Shown in pieces: positions 24,044 through 36,000 of a DNA stretch of 64,000 nt (positions within the stretch are counted from its first letter, which is position 1; every line of letters starts with the position of its first letter). Position numbers and translations under genes: made by a program. Source of the DNA: Platerodrilus igneus. Taxonomy: Eukaryota > Arthropoda > Insecta > Coleoptera > Lycidae. The notes beneath the pieces are model-generated. The model had not been told where the DNA came from. It ran no database searches and was given only the letters and a program-made list of their open reading frames with translations. The stretch lies in the NCBI GenBank assembly GCA_036346225.1, contig JARFIW010000999.1, forward strand, positions 3,269,001 to 3,333,000. Direction: 5' to 3'.

Positions 24044-24912
24044 ATGTCTGAGGCTTGCAACTTTTGCAATTTAAAAATTCTAGATGATGACAATTACATC
24101 TGCTGCGATAGTTGTGGATCAACATTTTATGCTACAAAAGAATACTCTATTTTAAATGTTACTGAAGTTAGAGCTATTCAACTCAAATCTCAAAGATTAG
24201 TTATTTTCTTTTGCAAGGATTGCAGAACCAGAGTATTAAAAGCTCGGCGGCTCCGTGGCGTAGTGGTATGTGTGTGTGACTACTACACCCAAGGTCCCGA
24301 GTTCGAATCCCTACACGGTCCGCTTGAATAATGTTAGGCGAGCATTTTTCACAAAAATACACCCTCGTTCGGATGAGAGGTAAAATGGAGATCCGTGTGT
24401 GAGTGTTGTCACGCACGTTAAAGATCACCACCTTGCTTGGAACAGTAAGGGTTTGGCAAAATTTCAAATTTTCCAGGTAAAATAACTCGCTTCCTGGCCA
24501 ATGTAGTACCTTCGGGTGGAGCATTGGAAAATCACATGTAAGTATTAGAAGCTCCCCTGTTATTGAGAAAGCTTACTGCTCTGGAAAAAGAAATGGATAA
24601 TTTAAAACAACAGTTGGCAGTCCTACAGCAAGATAAGAATTCTATGGATTTAAATAACGACAGCACTAGTAATAGTGAAACTATATACAAAGAGGTTCAT
24701 GAGAGAACAGTGCGTGCCTGCAATTTTATGGTTTTTAACGCAAGTGAATCTAAATCTTCGCAAATAGCTGAGAGAGTTTCACATGATAATAAAATTGCAG
24801 CTAAAATTTTGGAGGTTGCTGGTGTGCAGTCAAGTGATTTCATCAATGTTATACGCCTTGGTTAGGTTGCTGGCGATAGGCTTCATCCTATAAAGGTTAC
24901 TTTATGTAGCTC
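24044..24912 (+). pseudogene. CR1/jockey-like retrotransposon ORF1, N-terminal part (interrupted by SINE)
   Basis: The ATG at 24044 opens MSEACNFCNLKI, followed by a PHD/zinc-finger-like array C-x2-C, C-x2-C (CCDSCGSTF), then LNVTEVRAIQLKSQRL and FCKDC, a typical ORF1 finger of CR1/jockey-like elements. A 296-bp SINE cuts the frame at 24245. After it come a coiled coil (LLRKLTALEKEMDNLKQQLA), then ERTVRACNFMVFNASES, FINVIRLG and, past a TAG at 24863, HPIKVTLCSS, which is the conserved R-L-G...R-P-I-K-V-x-L segment of the ORF1 RNA-binding domain. A solo LTR then interrupts the frame; the C-terminus resumes near 30115. ORF1 proteins bind the element RNA. Confidence 0.82.
24246..24541 (+). mobile_element. 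tRNA-derived SINE, copy 1
   Basis: A 296-bp insertion in ORF1. The head carries an RNA polymerase III A box (GTGGCGTAGTGG, 24256) and a B box (GAGTTCGAATCC, 24299), followed by a body ending AAAATCACATGTAA. Flanking direct repeats GTATTAAAAGCTC (24233-24245) and GTATTAGAAGCTC (24542-24554) form a 13-bp target duplication with one change. It is nearly identical to 31569-31867. There is no poly(A) tail. Mobilisation by a non-LTR element is inferred from the duplication length. Confidence 0.92.
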
Positions 24913-25367
24913 TGGTTATTCCATGCCAAAATTGGACATGTACACTTTTTAAATTTGTGAGTGAATTCCCGCCGTTATTTTTAAAAATGGACTTGTGCAT
25001 CTCCGTCATTTCGGACAGTTACGTCGGCGCAAAAGAATGCGCAGGCGCGGAGTGGGTAACTGCGCGGTTTGGACAGGACATGAGAGTATTAGCCAACGAG
25101 ACGTCGAACAGTGACGTTTACCTGTGTCGTTCCTTTGTCTTTTTTCTTTCAGAATGTAGGTTTCCCTATACCTCTACCGTCTAGCGTTGCCTTCACCTTA
25201 TTCCTTCGTCCTGTCTACAAACAGAAGAAATGAGAAGACATTAAATCTGGATTCAACGATGGCATAATGTAACCCATACCTAAACAACCCCAACAACGCC
25301 CAAACTAGATACACGGAAATCAACATGGCTCCTGCGCAAGGATGAACGCAAAATCGTAAAGAATTCC
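24913..25367 (+). mobile_element. Solo LTR of the TGTTAC family, left half (split by gypsy element)
   Basis: Compared with the family copies at 41188, 59671 and 61851, the same order of blocks is visible: GCC-AAAAT-GG near the start, a CCGCC/CGCGCC word, a TCCGTCA block, TCGGCGC and GCGCAGGCGCGGAG, then a CTTTGTCTTTTTTCTTTC stretch and AGAAGAAATGAGAAGACA. The expected TGTTAC start is eroded (TGGTTATTCC). It ends at ATTCC, the target site of the gypsy element; the right half follows at 29922. Confidence 0.7.
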
Positions 25368-25574
25368 GGTTGTGTATCTATATATGCTAGGTATTCATAG
25401 TCTAGGATAAGTAAGACCTGCTGTTGAGCCACGATGGTGAATAATAGACAGTCTTATTGTGAGCATATTCAACATATATACTAAGTCTAATATAGCGTTA
25501 AGTTCGGGGTATAAAATAAATTAATTCACCATTCTGACGTTCTGTGAATCATTCCTTTCCCTTCGGACACCACA
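25368..25574 (+). repeat. 5' LTR of Ty3/gypsy element
   Basis: A 207-bp repeat, nearly identical to 29712-29916, ending GGACACCACA. It contains a TATA-like TATAAAATAAAT near 25509 and is flanked on the left by ATTCC (25363-25367), which is repeated right after the 3' LTR. A primer-binding-like stretch GACTGGCGACGAGG follows immediately at 25575. Confidence 0.93.
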
Positions 25575-25665
25575 GACTGGCGACGAGGATTAAAATAAAA
25601 AAAAAACAACCTAAAAAAAGAAAACGTGCTCAAGTTTCAAGTTCAATAAAAAGTAAGATTTCATC

Positions 25666-26576
25666 ATGCCGGTGGATCATTCGAGCAGTTCTCAAGTAGG
25701 AAATGTCTCATTTCAAGCTCCATTCACAATAGAACAATTCGACCCATCGAAATTTCATTGGAATAGATGGATTCAACGCTTAGAAGGAGCGTTCAAAATT
25801 TTAAATGTTACAGCAGAACTGAAAGCTCAGTATTTACTGCATTACATGGGACCCAAGGCGTATGATGTTTTGTGTGATAAAACAGCACCTGTGGACCCTA
25901 ATACAATTCGTTACGAAGAAATTATTTCTAAAATGAATGAATACTATAGTCCGGAACCACCTGAAATTATGGAAAATTTTCATTTCTGGCAACGGAAGCA
26001 AAACGAAGGCGAGTCACTGCAAGAATTTCTAGCAGCTCTGCAGAAAATTGCAACAGGATGTAAATTCGGTACTTATTTGGATACAGCATTGAGGAACCAA
26101 TTCGTATTCGGGCTTCGTAATCAGCACAGTCAGAGTCGACTGTTGGAAACTTCAGACTTAGACTTGAAGAATGCAGTTACAAAAGCATGCAGTTTAGAAG
26201 CTTCGGCGAGGAACGTTGCACAAATTCACACAGGAGGTTTAGTATCAGTTGTGTTTAAGATAATAAAAATAATTCTAGTTTAGTATGTTTTAGAGGTGGT
26301 AATTCAAATCATTTTGCAAATACCTGTAACAAGAAAGATGTTATTTGTTCTAAATGTAATAAGAAAGAGCATTTAAGTAGAGTATGTGGAAAATTTAAAC
26401 CAAAGACTCAAGTTAAAAACATTTCAAGTAATGATTCTAATTCAAATTCTCATGACGATACTAATTATTGTTTAGAAAGCTTATTTCATTTACAAGATAT
26501 TAATTGTAATTCAGTTTCAGATTGTAATGAACATGCAAATTCAACCTTTCGAAAGAAGTTTAAGATCAATCTTGAG
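25666..26576 (+). CDS. Ty3/gypsy gag (capsid and zinc knuckles; frame broken)
   Basis: The structural protein of the gypsy element. The open frame starts at the ATG at 25666 and has a capsid-like region: IEQFDPSKFHWNRWIQRLEG near residue 25, QYLLHYMGPKAYDVL near residue 50, and FHFWQRKQNEGESLQEFLAA near residue 105. The frame ends at 26283, but an adjacent frame continues with two CCHC knuckles: CFRGGNSNHFANTC, in which the second Cys is replaced by Gly, and CSKCNKKEHLSRVC, which is intact. A frameshift around 26240 therefore separates capsid from nucleocapsid. The sequence then runs into pol at 26577. Confidence 0.9.
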
Positions 26577-29500
26577 GTGGAAGCACATCAGATTAATTTT
26601 GAAATCGACACTGGTTCAGGTGTAAGTTTAATTAGTTCGGAGATTTATAACAAATTGTTCAAAAGCATTAAGCTAGAGAAAACAGAGTTAGCACTTGTAT
26701 CTTATTGTGGCACTGAAATCAATGTTATTGGTTATATTAAAGTAAGAGTAGCGTATAAAAATTTTAATGATACACTGAATTTATATGTAGTGTCACCAGG
26801 TAAAACATCATTGTTAGGTAGAGAATGGTTACGTTTCATTAAATTAGATTGGACGGAAGTTTATCAATTATCGTTACAATCACAAAGTAATCCTTTGATT
26901 AAAAATTTAATTGCTAAATATCCTACTGTTATGGAAGCAGGTATAGGAGAAATTAAAGACATGGTTGCAAGGCTGGTCATGAAACCGGACACACCACCAG
27001 TATTTTTAAAGGCGCGTAGTGTGCCATTCGCATTAATTCCTAAAGTTGATGCAGAAATAGATAATTTGGTACAAGCGGGGGTGCTTAAAAAGATTAATTC
27101 ATCTGATTGGGCTACGCCAGTTGTATCTGTTCCTAAACCCAATGGTCAAGTGCGACTATGTGGGGATTTCAAAGTCACCATTAACAAATTTCTTCAAGTG
27201 GATGATCACCACTTACCAACAGTGGATGAACTTTTCTCATCCATGGCAGGAGGGGAAAATTTTTCTAAGGTTGACTTAAATATGTGTGTACATCCTGATG
27301 ATCGCAAGTATTTAGTTCTGAATACTCATCGAGGATTGTACGAATGTTCAAGACTGATGTATGGTATTGCATCAGCGCCAGCAATTTGGCAAAGAAATAT
27401 AGAACATATCCTTAAAGATATTCCGGGGGTGAGTGTATTTCTGGATGATATCAGAATTACAGGACCTAATGATTCAGTTCATTTAGCTAGATTGGAGGAA
27501 GTTTTCAAATGTTTAGCTAAACATAATTAAAAAATGAATTCACATAAGTGTAGCTTTTTACAAAATTCTATAGAGTATTGTGGATATCGTATCGATAAAG
27601 ATGGTATACACAAACTCAAAAGTAAAATCGATGCTATTGATAATATGAAACGACCCACTAATACAACAGAGGTTAGAGCATTTTTGGGTTTAGCAAATTA
27701 CTATGGTAGATTTTTTCCAAATTTAAGCTCTGTAGCTTTTCCATTAAATCAATTATTGCGTAAAGACACGAACTTCCATTGGACAGAAAAATGTGAATCT
27801 GCTTTTAAGCAAATAAAGGCGGAAATGCAAACAAACAAAGTTTTATGTCATTATAATCCTGATTTACCAATAATTGTAGCCACAGATAGCAGTCCCTATG
27901 CTGTGGGCGCTGTTATTTCACATATTTTTCCGGATTGCCAGGATCGTCCAATCCAAACAGCTTCACAAACGCTTACAAGCACGCAACAAAAATATTCACA
28001 ACTGGATAAAGAAAGTTTTGCAATTATTTTTGCCGTGAAGCGATTTCATCAATTTCTTTATGGCAGACGGTTCACGTTATACACCGATTCTAAGCCATTA
28101 GTTCATATTTTCTTTTCAAATAAAAAATTACGTATATTAATGGCATCACGTATGCAACACTATGCTTTGTATTTACAAGCGTTTGATTATGATATCAAAT
28201 ATAAAAACACAAAGTTGCATGGCAATGCAGATGCTCTTTCACGTCTTCCAGTTCGTTCTGAAGATGTAGTGAAATTCGAAATGGTAGATATTTTTGAAAT
28301 TCAGCAAATAGAAACACTACCGATTACAGTTAAGCTTTTAGCTAAAACAACAGTAAAAGATCAAGAATTACAACCATTATACGAAGGTTTAAAAAGCGGT
28401 CAAGTAGTTCCTTTTGAATTAAGATTCCGCATTCCACAAGAAGAATTTTCTCTTCAGGCAAATTGTATAATGAGAGGAATTCGCGTAGTCATTCCTGAGG
28501 TATACAGACCTAAAATTCTAAAGGAGTTGCATATAGCTCATTTTGGTGTAGTCAAGATGAAAGCATTAGCACACAGCTATTGCTGGTGGCCTTCAATCAA
28601 TTCAGATATAGAATATTTAGCTAAAACTTGTGAAGCATGTAATAAAATTGCTAATAACACACCTAAATATTCTTACCATCCTTGGCTGACACCATTTGAA
28701 AGAATACACATTGACTTTGCTGGTCCTTTCAAGGGATTGTATTATTTCATTGTGGTTGATGCGTATTCCAAGTGGCCAGAAATTTTTATTTTAAAAGAAA
28801 TAACTTCAAGTAAAGCTATAAAAATTTTACGTTCATTGTTTGCTAGGTACGGTATTCATAAAGTACTGGTTTCAGACAATGGAAGCCAATTTAAATCGGC
28901 AGAATTCGAATACTTCATGAAAATGAATAATATTAATCACAAATGTATTGCTCCCTTTCATCCTGCTACAAATGGACAGGCTGAAAGATACGTTCAAATT
29001 TTAAAGAACTCTTTAAAAGCCATGGGAGAAGAGCAATATACGGATAAGGAAATTCAATTACAACGATTACTTTTTCAGTATCGACGAATCCCACATTGTA
29101 GTTCGGGGAATTCACCTTCATTTTTAATGCTTAATCGAGAGATAAGGCCCAGGTTAGATCTTATGAAACCCAGTTACCTACTGTCAAAAGTAGATTTTAA
29201 AAAAAATGCAGAGCCGCGAATCTTAAAAGTTGGAGCACGTGTAGCTGCTTGTAATTATAATGATCCAAAAGTAAAATGGATGTTTGGTATAATTTCGGAA
29301 AAGTTGGGTAATTTACATTATACAATCCAACTTGATAATGGTCGATTATGGAAACGACATATAGATCAGGTAAGGGCAATTGGTGAAAATATATTAGATT
29401 CAGATGTGAAAGAAAAATTTGAGATTACTGATGAACCAATATTAGTGGAACCACCCATATTAATAACTTCTGTTGAAAAACCTTTAGAAACAGATGTAAC

Positions 29501-29633
29501 GATTGATAATAATGATCAGAGTGATGTTTCCACTGCCACAAATGATGATAAAATTCAGGAACATATTGCTCCAGAACCAGTAGTTCGACGTTCAACTCGT
29601 AAAATAAAACCACCCGAACGATTGAATCTGTAA
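26577..29633 (+). pseudogene. Ty3/gypsy pol: protease, reverse transcriptase, RNase H, integrase (one nonsense codon)
   Basis: One long frame interrupted only by an in-frame TAA at 27528-27530. The order is: protease with active site FEIDTGSGVSLIS (about residue 8); RT with VRLCGDFKVTIN, a motif A region NFSKVDLNM that seems to lack a few residues before VHPDDRKY, LMYGIASAPAIWQR and the catalytic FLDDI; after the stop GYRIDKDGIH and FLGLANYYGRFF; RNase H (VATDSSPYAVGA, DKESFAIIFAVKRF, LYTDSKPLVHIF); integrase with a CEACN zinc region, catalytic HIDFAGPF, SDNGSQF and the Glu of NGQAERY; and a tail RRSTRKIKPPERLNL. The product would make and insert element DNA. The nonsense codon and the motif A gap suggest a defective copy; the lineage looks mag-like. 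Confidence 0.95.
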
Positions 29634-29702
29634 TGTTTCTTTGTTTTTTTCTCCCAGAAAATAATAATTAATGTATTTAAAAGGTAATACTGATTTTTTG
29701 AC

Positions 29703-29711
29703 AAGGGAGAG
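29703..29711 (+). other. Polypurine tract of the gypsy element
   Basis: AAGGGAGAG directly before the 3' LTR, the usual position for plus-strand priming. Confidence 0.8.
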
Positions 29712-29916
29712 TGTTGTGTATCTATATATGCTAGGTATTCATAGTCTAGGATAAGTAAGACCTGCTGTTGAGCCACGATGGCGAATAATGGCGAATTATT
29801 GTGAGCACATTCAACGTATATACTAAGTCTAATATAGCGTTAAGTTCGGGGTATAAAATAAATTAATTCACCATTCTGACGTTCTGTGTTTCATTCCTTT
29901 CCCTTCGGACACCACA
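29712..29916 (+). repeat. 3' LTR of Ty3/gypsy element
   Basis: Starts TGTTGTGTATC and ends GGACACCACA. It differs from the 5' LTR at only a handful of positions, including a small rearrangement around GGCGAATAATGGCGAA. The 5-bp duplication ATTCC follows at 29917-29921. High LTR similarity suggests a fairly recent insertion compared with its surroundings. Confidence 0.93.
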
Positions 29917-29921
29917 ATTCC

Positions 29922-30114
29922 ACATTTTTAAGTGAGTACATTTTATCTTCTTTAGGGTGCATCTTGTATCACTGTAAACATATTTGGTACGTGATACAAT
30001 TTGACACGAAATTATGACGTAATATCTTTGTTGTGCAATAATGTGAACGTGGATAGTATCCGTGTTGCCAACTGTGGAAGTGGCTCTGAACACGCGCGCG
30101 CGGGGTTATAACAG
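29922..30114 (+). mobile_element. Solo LTR of the TGTTAC family, right half
   Basis: Continues the LTR interrupted at 25367: GATACAATTTGACACG, TATGACGTAA, GTTGCCAACTGT and GTATAACA at the end match the ends of the other family copies (compare GCTACCAACTGT near 41785). Joining of the two halves is supported by the ATTCC duplication of the gypsy element. Confidence 0.7.
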
Positions 30115-30345
30115 TTGCGCCGAGAGTATAACATGGTAGAGTTGGTCAAGTACTTAAAGCCAAAAGAGCCATCACTAACTTGTTATTCAGTCAGTCAGGA
30201 TCTGACACATTTACAAAGGCAACAATATGCATCTGCTCTTAAAGAACTTAGGAACGTTATAATCATGGAGAACTAAATCTAATAATTATCCATAAACAGG
30301 GAGTACTTTGTGTGGTCAAGAATGTCACGAATGTCCCAAAAAACT
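30115..30345 (+). pseudogene. CR1/jockey-like ORF1, C-terminal part
   Basis: After the nested LTRs, ORF1 resumes as MVELVKYLKAK, then in a shifted frame DLTHLQRQQYASALKELRN, the conserved R-T-x-x-Q-R-x-x-x-x-x-L-x-x-E-L-type tail of ORF1 proteins, followed by a short region overlapping the start of ORF2. It shows that the LTR at 24913-30114 landed inside ORF1. Confidence 0.7.
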
Positions 30346-33060
30346 AAATAATAATAAATCCACGACTCCTTACTCTCTCTCAGTCTATTACCAAAATGTT
30401 GGAGGTGTGCGCACTAGATTTGTTAACTTTGTTTTATCGGCTCTTGTTTGCCAATATGACGTGATTGTGTTGACAGAAACTTGGCTGCATGAAGATCTTT
30501 CTAATGCAAAAATTGGAACTTACTAACTATGAAATCTACCGAGTGAACCGTTCCTATCTAACCAGTACTAAAGAACGTGGTGGTGGGATTCTTATCGCCA
30601 CCAAGAAAGACTTACCGTTTGTAGTCAAAACCATTTCTACTACAGTCTTGAATGTTGAGCAATTGTTTATCGAATTCTGGGAAGTTAAATTTAATTTTGT
30701 TCTGGGCGGTGTTTGCATTCCTCCAGGATCCTCGTCAAAGATGTATATTGACCACTGCTCGGCAGTTGAGCAAGGGTATCCAGCTACTGAGATGGTAGAA
30801 TACCTTACTTGGGGTTTAAACAAAATAATATACCTAATGACCACAATGTATTTCTAGACCTAATCCTTGCTAACGTATCTAACTCAATTGATGTGTCGCT
30901 TGCTAACGATTGTCTTTTGCCCAACAATTATCACCAAAAGACTCTCGAATGCAAACTATCTCTTACTATTAGGTGTAGAACCTTACAATTTAATGAAACG
31001 TATAAAGATTTTAGAAATGCTAATTGTATCGCATTAAATGAATATTTTGGGCAAATTGCATGGAATTCTTTCCTGAATAATTTGGATATTGATGTGTCAA
31101 GATTTTTTATGAAACAATCAATGTTGCCTTTGTTAGGCTTGTACCAGTAATCATCCGTAGATTATCTACCTTCCCCAGATGGTTTTCCAGAGACTTGATA
31201 TTATTAATACATGAGAAGAAGATGCTAGATTTAAGGAAACTCGTTCCCAGATTGATTATGTACGTTTTACTAATTTACACTTCCTTTGTAAACAGGTTAT
31301 GAAACGCAGTTACCTTACTTATATATCCAATGTTATTTACGATTTGTTCTGATCCAAAACAATTTTGGGGTTATGTTAATAGTTTAAAAGGGGAACATTT
31401 ACCCGAGAGCTTGTTCTTGTTATTGCCAATCTCTTCGCCTCTCACTTTGTAGGAAACTATAATGATATCCTCATAGCTTTCGATACTGATTTCTCTATGA
31501 CCGATTCGCAAATTGATATCCCATTTTACAATTTTGCTTGGAGGAGGTATTCAATGGTATCAGATCCCTAGGCGGTTCTGTGGCGTAGTTTGTATGTGTG
31601 TGACTACTACGCCCAAGGTCCCGGGATCGAATCCCGACACGGTCTGCTTGAAAAATGTTAGGCGAGCATTTTTCACAAAAATACTCCCTCGTTCGGATGA
31701 GAGCTAAAATGGAGGTCCCGTGTGTGAGTGTTGTTACGCACGTTAAAGATCCCTACCTTGCTTGGAATAGCAAGGGTTCGGAAAACTTCCAAATTTTCCA
31801 GGTAAAAAAAACTTGCGTCCTGGCCAATGTAGTACCTTCGGGTGGAGCATTGGAAAATCACATGTAAGGTATCAGATCCCTTCCTGATAGGTTGTCAACG
31901 GGTACTGACGGGATTCCACCTATTTTTCTAAAGAGGTGTATATTTACTTTGTGTAAACCGCTTCAAACCTATTTAACTTGTCATTTAAACTTCAAAAATT
32001 TCTATTGATATGGAGTACAAGTTATGTTATACCCGTTTTTAAAAGTGGTAATAAGGAGGATATTAGAAAGTACTGGCTAATATGTCTGTTGTTTTCTATA
32101 ACTAAACTACTTGAAAGGTTACTAATTGTGTATTTAAATTGGATTTCCGCATTACTTATTTGAATGGCTAAAGGGTTATTTTAGTGGCAAGTCACAGACG
32201 GTAAAGATTAAAATTTTTATTTCAGCACCTATGAAAGATTTATTTGGAGTGCCACAGGGGTCACACTTAGGGCCTCTGCTATTTAACTTATTTGTAAATG
32301 ACCTTGGCTTGTTTCTTCCCGGCAGCAAGTTCATAGTATTTGCTAACGATTGTAAATTGTTCAGAGTAGTTGGAAGTGAGTCTGATTGTCGTGAGCTGCA
32401 GAAAGACCTCGATTCATTTTCTAATTGGTGTGAGAATAATGGGATGTCTCTTAATATTTCCAGATGCTGCAGTATAACTTTCTAATCTTCTAGAAATCCC
32501 ATTAAGTGTGTTAACTCTATCAATGAAGCACATTTGGAAAGTGTTCATACAGTGCGCAATCTGGGTGTTTATTTTGATAGCAAGGTATCTTTTGTTCCTT
32601 ATATTAATAGTATCACTTCAAAACCCCCATGAGCATTAGGGTTTATTTCTAGGCATGCGCACGACCTTTCAGTAACAGCGATTAGAATATTGTATTTGTG
32701 TTATGTTCGGAGTATACTCATGTATGCCTCTCTGATCTGGTCTCCCCACTATAATGTACACATTCGAACTCTTGAAGCGGTGCAGAATAGGTTTCTAAGA
32801 TTTTGTACACAGTATTCAGTAAATTTAATTATGATTATTACCTCATTCGGCAGGCTTTGCAATTACCACCACTGGAAACCTTACTTGATTATAATGACCT
32901 TCAGGTTTTGTATAAAGTTTGTAACCTTTATAATTATTTACCTTTCTATAAAAATTAATGAGGTTAAAATTTTCTTGCTAAAATATAAATGGACTGCACT
33001 ATTATCTCAAGAACTGCAGTGGATTCTTTGAATTGTTATTCCTACTAGTAAAACCATACA
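30308..33060 (+). pseudogene. CR1/jockey-like ORF2: endonuclease and reverse transcriptase (interrupted by SINE)
   Basis: The endonuclease start reads LSVYYQNVGGVRTRF, YDVIVLTETWLHEDL (about 30390-30500), then ERGGGILIATKKDL and NFVLGGVCIPPGS; the middle of the domain seems deleted. LDLILANVSNSIDV (about 30860) is the end of the endonuclease. After a linker and the SINE at 31569, RT motifs follow: VIPVFKSGNKEDIRKYW (about 32025), FGVPQGSHLGPLLFNLFVND (about 32250), FANDCKLF (about 32338), NGMSLNISRC, NLGVYFDSKVSF and LYLCYVRSILMYASLIWSPH. The catalytic motif normally reads F-A-D-D; here it is F-A-N-D, so the enzyme would be inactive. The tail ends near 33050. With ORF1 this forms one element of about 4 kb before insertions. 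Confidence 0.9.
31569..31867 (+). mobile_element. tRNA-derived SINE, copy 2
   Basis: A 299-bp copy of the SINE at 24246 with A box (GTGGCGTAGTTTG) and B box (GGGATCGAATCC), ending AAAATCACATGTAA. Perfect 13-bp target duplications GGTATCAGATCCC lie at 31556-31568 and 31868-31880. It is inserted in the RT part of ORF2. Confidence 0.94.
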
Positions 33061-36000
33061 GTTGATTTAATCCAAGTTCAATAAACAGTAACACATTACC
33101 ACTATTTTAGCAAGTGAAAAATATATTATTAATAACGCTTTAACCAATGATATGTACAACCAAATTTATACAAAAATAACTGTTTTTACAATATTCACAG
33201 AATGGAAATGTTGCCACTTGAACAATAAAAATAAAATAAAAAAATTGCTGCAATGCAAACTGCATAAACAAATTGAATGAAGTCCTAGAGTATTTTAAAT
33301 CGAGCTCGCTTTCATTGTGTAAGATTTGTACAAAATTGAAGTCTCTAGATTAGTAATTAATTCAAGCAAAAAATTTGGGATAATGAAATTTTATGTGCTA
33401 CTTTAAATGAATATTACACTACAGTTTTAACTACTCGGAGAACTAAAATTTTGCTATTATAAAAGGAAAAAGATTGGTAATACCTGTTTGCGTGTTTGGT
33501 ATGTAGATAGTTGTTGTCACCTGATAAATAAATTGATAGCGATGTTACCTAGTGGGCCTCAACCAGAATTTCTATTATTGATCGACCAAGGACAACACCT
33601 GTGAGGATATCAGCTTCAAAAACACAATTGGACAACGTGCACGATTAACGGCTTTTCATATTCTACGATTACATTACCAAAACGCATTTTTGTGGATTCC
33701 ATGCAAAATAACTTATTAAACTGTGGATTGGTTATAATGACAATTGATAAAAATACTCTTCAGAAATGATGGCTGCATTGCAGGATGCGTCCAGAGTGGC
33801 AACGTATAATGTTTGAGTGGTTCCAAACTCAATGGTTAGAATTCACCATGTGCTAACTCTATTAAAAAATATGTATTTCTGACACCAGAATGAATAAACC
33901 AAAATCAAAATTATTTCCACGTGCTCTCGGGAATAATTGATTATTGCTTGCTTCTTGCAATAATTTAATGTCACGCGAACCAGTAACTAAATGCCACTTT
34001 CGTGAATCCGTAACTAAATGCTGAAGTGAAAAACCTTCATTACATTTAACAATTTCAAATTAATAAGAGCGAAGTACACTTACCCACTTTCGGCATTGCA
34101 CATTATTACAGAGTGAATAGACTAAGTTACGAGCACTTAGATACTTAATGCTTTCTAGACTAAGCTCAAGTTCACAATTCGCAAGACCCTTTTTGTGCAG
34201 TGCTTAAATCAAAAAGGAAGACAAAATTCGCGTATATAACGAAGTAGATAATATCCCTCCTAAGCACAGATGGTTTCTAAAATGTTGTTTTCAACCAAAC
34301 ACGTTCCTACGAGGTCTGTATGTATAGTTGTCTATCTATCAGAATAAATGGAATACATACAGTATTGGCAACAAAAAAATTTAGAGTGTTACAAGTTTTG
34401 GCAGGAAATATTGATTGTGCCGAATTACTTAGCCCGAATAGTCTTTGAATACCACACTGTGTAATACCAGAAAAACATCAATTTTGTGCTCTATCATAGG
34501 GTTAATTATACTTATTTCTGCCCCCAAACTAGGATGGTTAGGTCTGCTAATGCACATGGTTATAATGTATTAGGAATTTCACAATCAGAATTTAAAAGGG
34601 AGTGTAATCAGCTGTTCATAAGCCCACAGCGAGCTTCACTAGTTTTTTTAATGTATTTTTTGAATTTGATATGCATTTTATAATTCATGTTAGTTTTTAA
34701 TATTTTTAATATTTTGAATTATTGTTATTATTAGTATTCTTTATAGCATTATTTATCAATATTAAAGGTGTAATCTGTATATGTAAATAAATAAATTTGT
34801 AGCATGTTTTATTTATTGTAGATGTGTTTTATTGTTCTTTAAATAAATTTTAAGTTCCATTATGTATAAATGTTACAAACTCGTGCTTTGTGGAATATGG
34901 CATATTGCATTGTACTGATCATTAAGTTGCATTCGTGGCATACGACAAATTTTGTAATGCATAAAAGCTAATTTTAGAATGGGAACTAAGTATAGTTGCG
35001 TGTTATTTTATATAAATAATATAAAAATATAATCACAATTTAGAGGTGCACTACCATCACTTTTCTTGTTTTAACTGTACTTTTTTTTAAATGGCAAACC
35101 GAACTCAAAATATGGCTTTGGCTTTTGCCTTTACTTAAGGTATAGCAGAAAACAATAAAACTTTGGAAACTCATAAGCTGAATGTATCTTCCATCATTAA
35201 ATCTCACACCGTTTTAATCTTGTTATTGACCAGCATGCTTTTTATAGCATTATACAGACATGAGAAGTAATCGGAAGAGTGCAAAGGTGAAGTCGGAGTC
35301 TAAGTTAACGAAAAGGTTGTAAAAACTTCTGAGCAAAAAGCGGAAGAAAATTTTAATAAAAGAAGAGTACAATTAGATTTAAGAAACAAATTCTGCATTT
35401 ATCTGAACAACAAACAGAAAGAAATAAAAGTAAACGAGTAGAAGTTAGTACACTAATTGAAGAGAGATTATAACATTGTGAACAGCATCTACCAATACAG
35501 GAAACGAGAAATCAAATAACAGAACTATCAGCGGAGCTGGAATGAATTTCAAACTAACGACTGTGCACCTACGTATCGAACTCATTGCAATTAATCATTG
35601 AAGTTCGGATAATACCCTAATAAATTGGTTACTTGCAATTTTAGAAACACCTTGGTTCTCATTCAATCGACAACTTCATGTTGGATAAAAACATGTTAAT
35701 TCAGAACATTTAATTTTTTTTGATATCGCAGTACGATCTGGTCAAAACAAATTAAGTCTAAGAGGTTTAACTTTTAGTGGTGTTCAAGTTATCTACAGCC
35801 AAAAATCACTCATTAGTGAATTATTTATGATTAAATTTCTGAAACTAGAAGCTACAGTAATTGTAAATGAGTGAACATTGTATGAAATTTATAAACGTAT
35901 TCACAGTACGTTCTCCTTATTAGATTAAGAGTTTAGATGTAATTTTTTTCGCCGAATACGTTTTCCATTAAGTTAAATAATTTGTGATATATTTGGGTTT

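Noticed and set aside
24246..24320. A true tRNA gene at the head of the SINE
   Set aside because: A and B boxes are present but the segment is embedded in a 296-bp repeated unit with target duplications, and a proper acceptor stem was not found.
24201..24524. 107-codon minus-strand frame, and a similar one at 31673-31861
   Set aside because: Both lie antisense within the two SINE copies; the similarity is due to the SINE.
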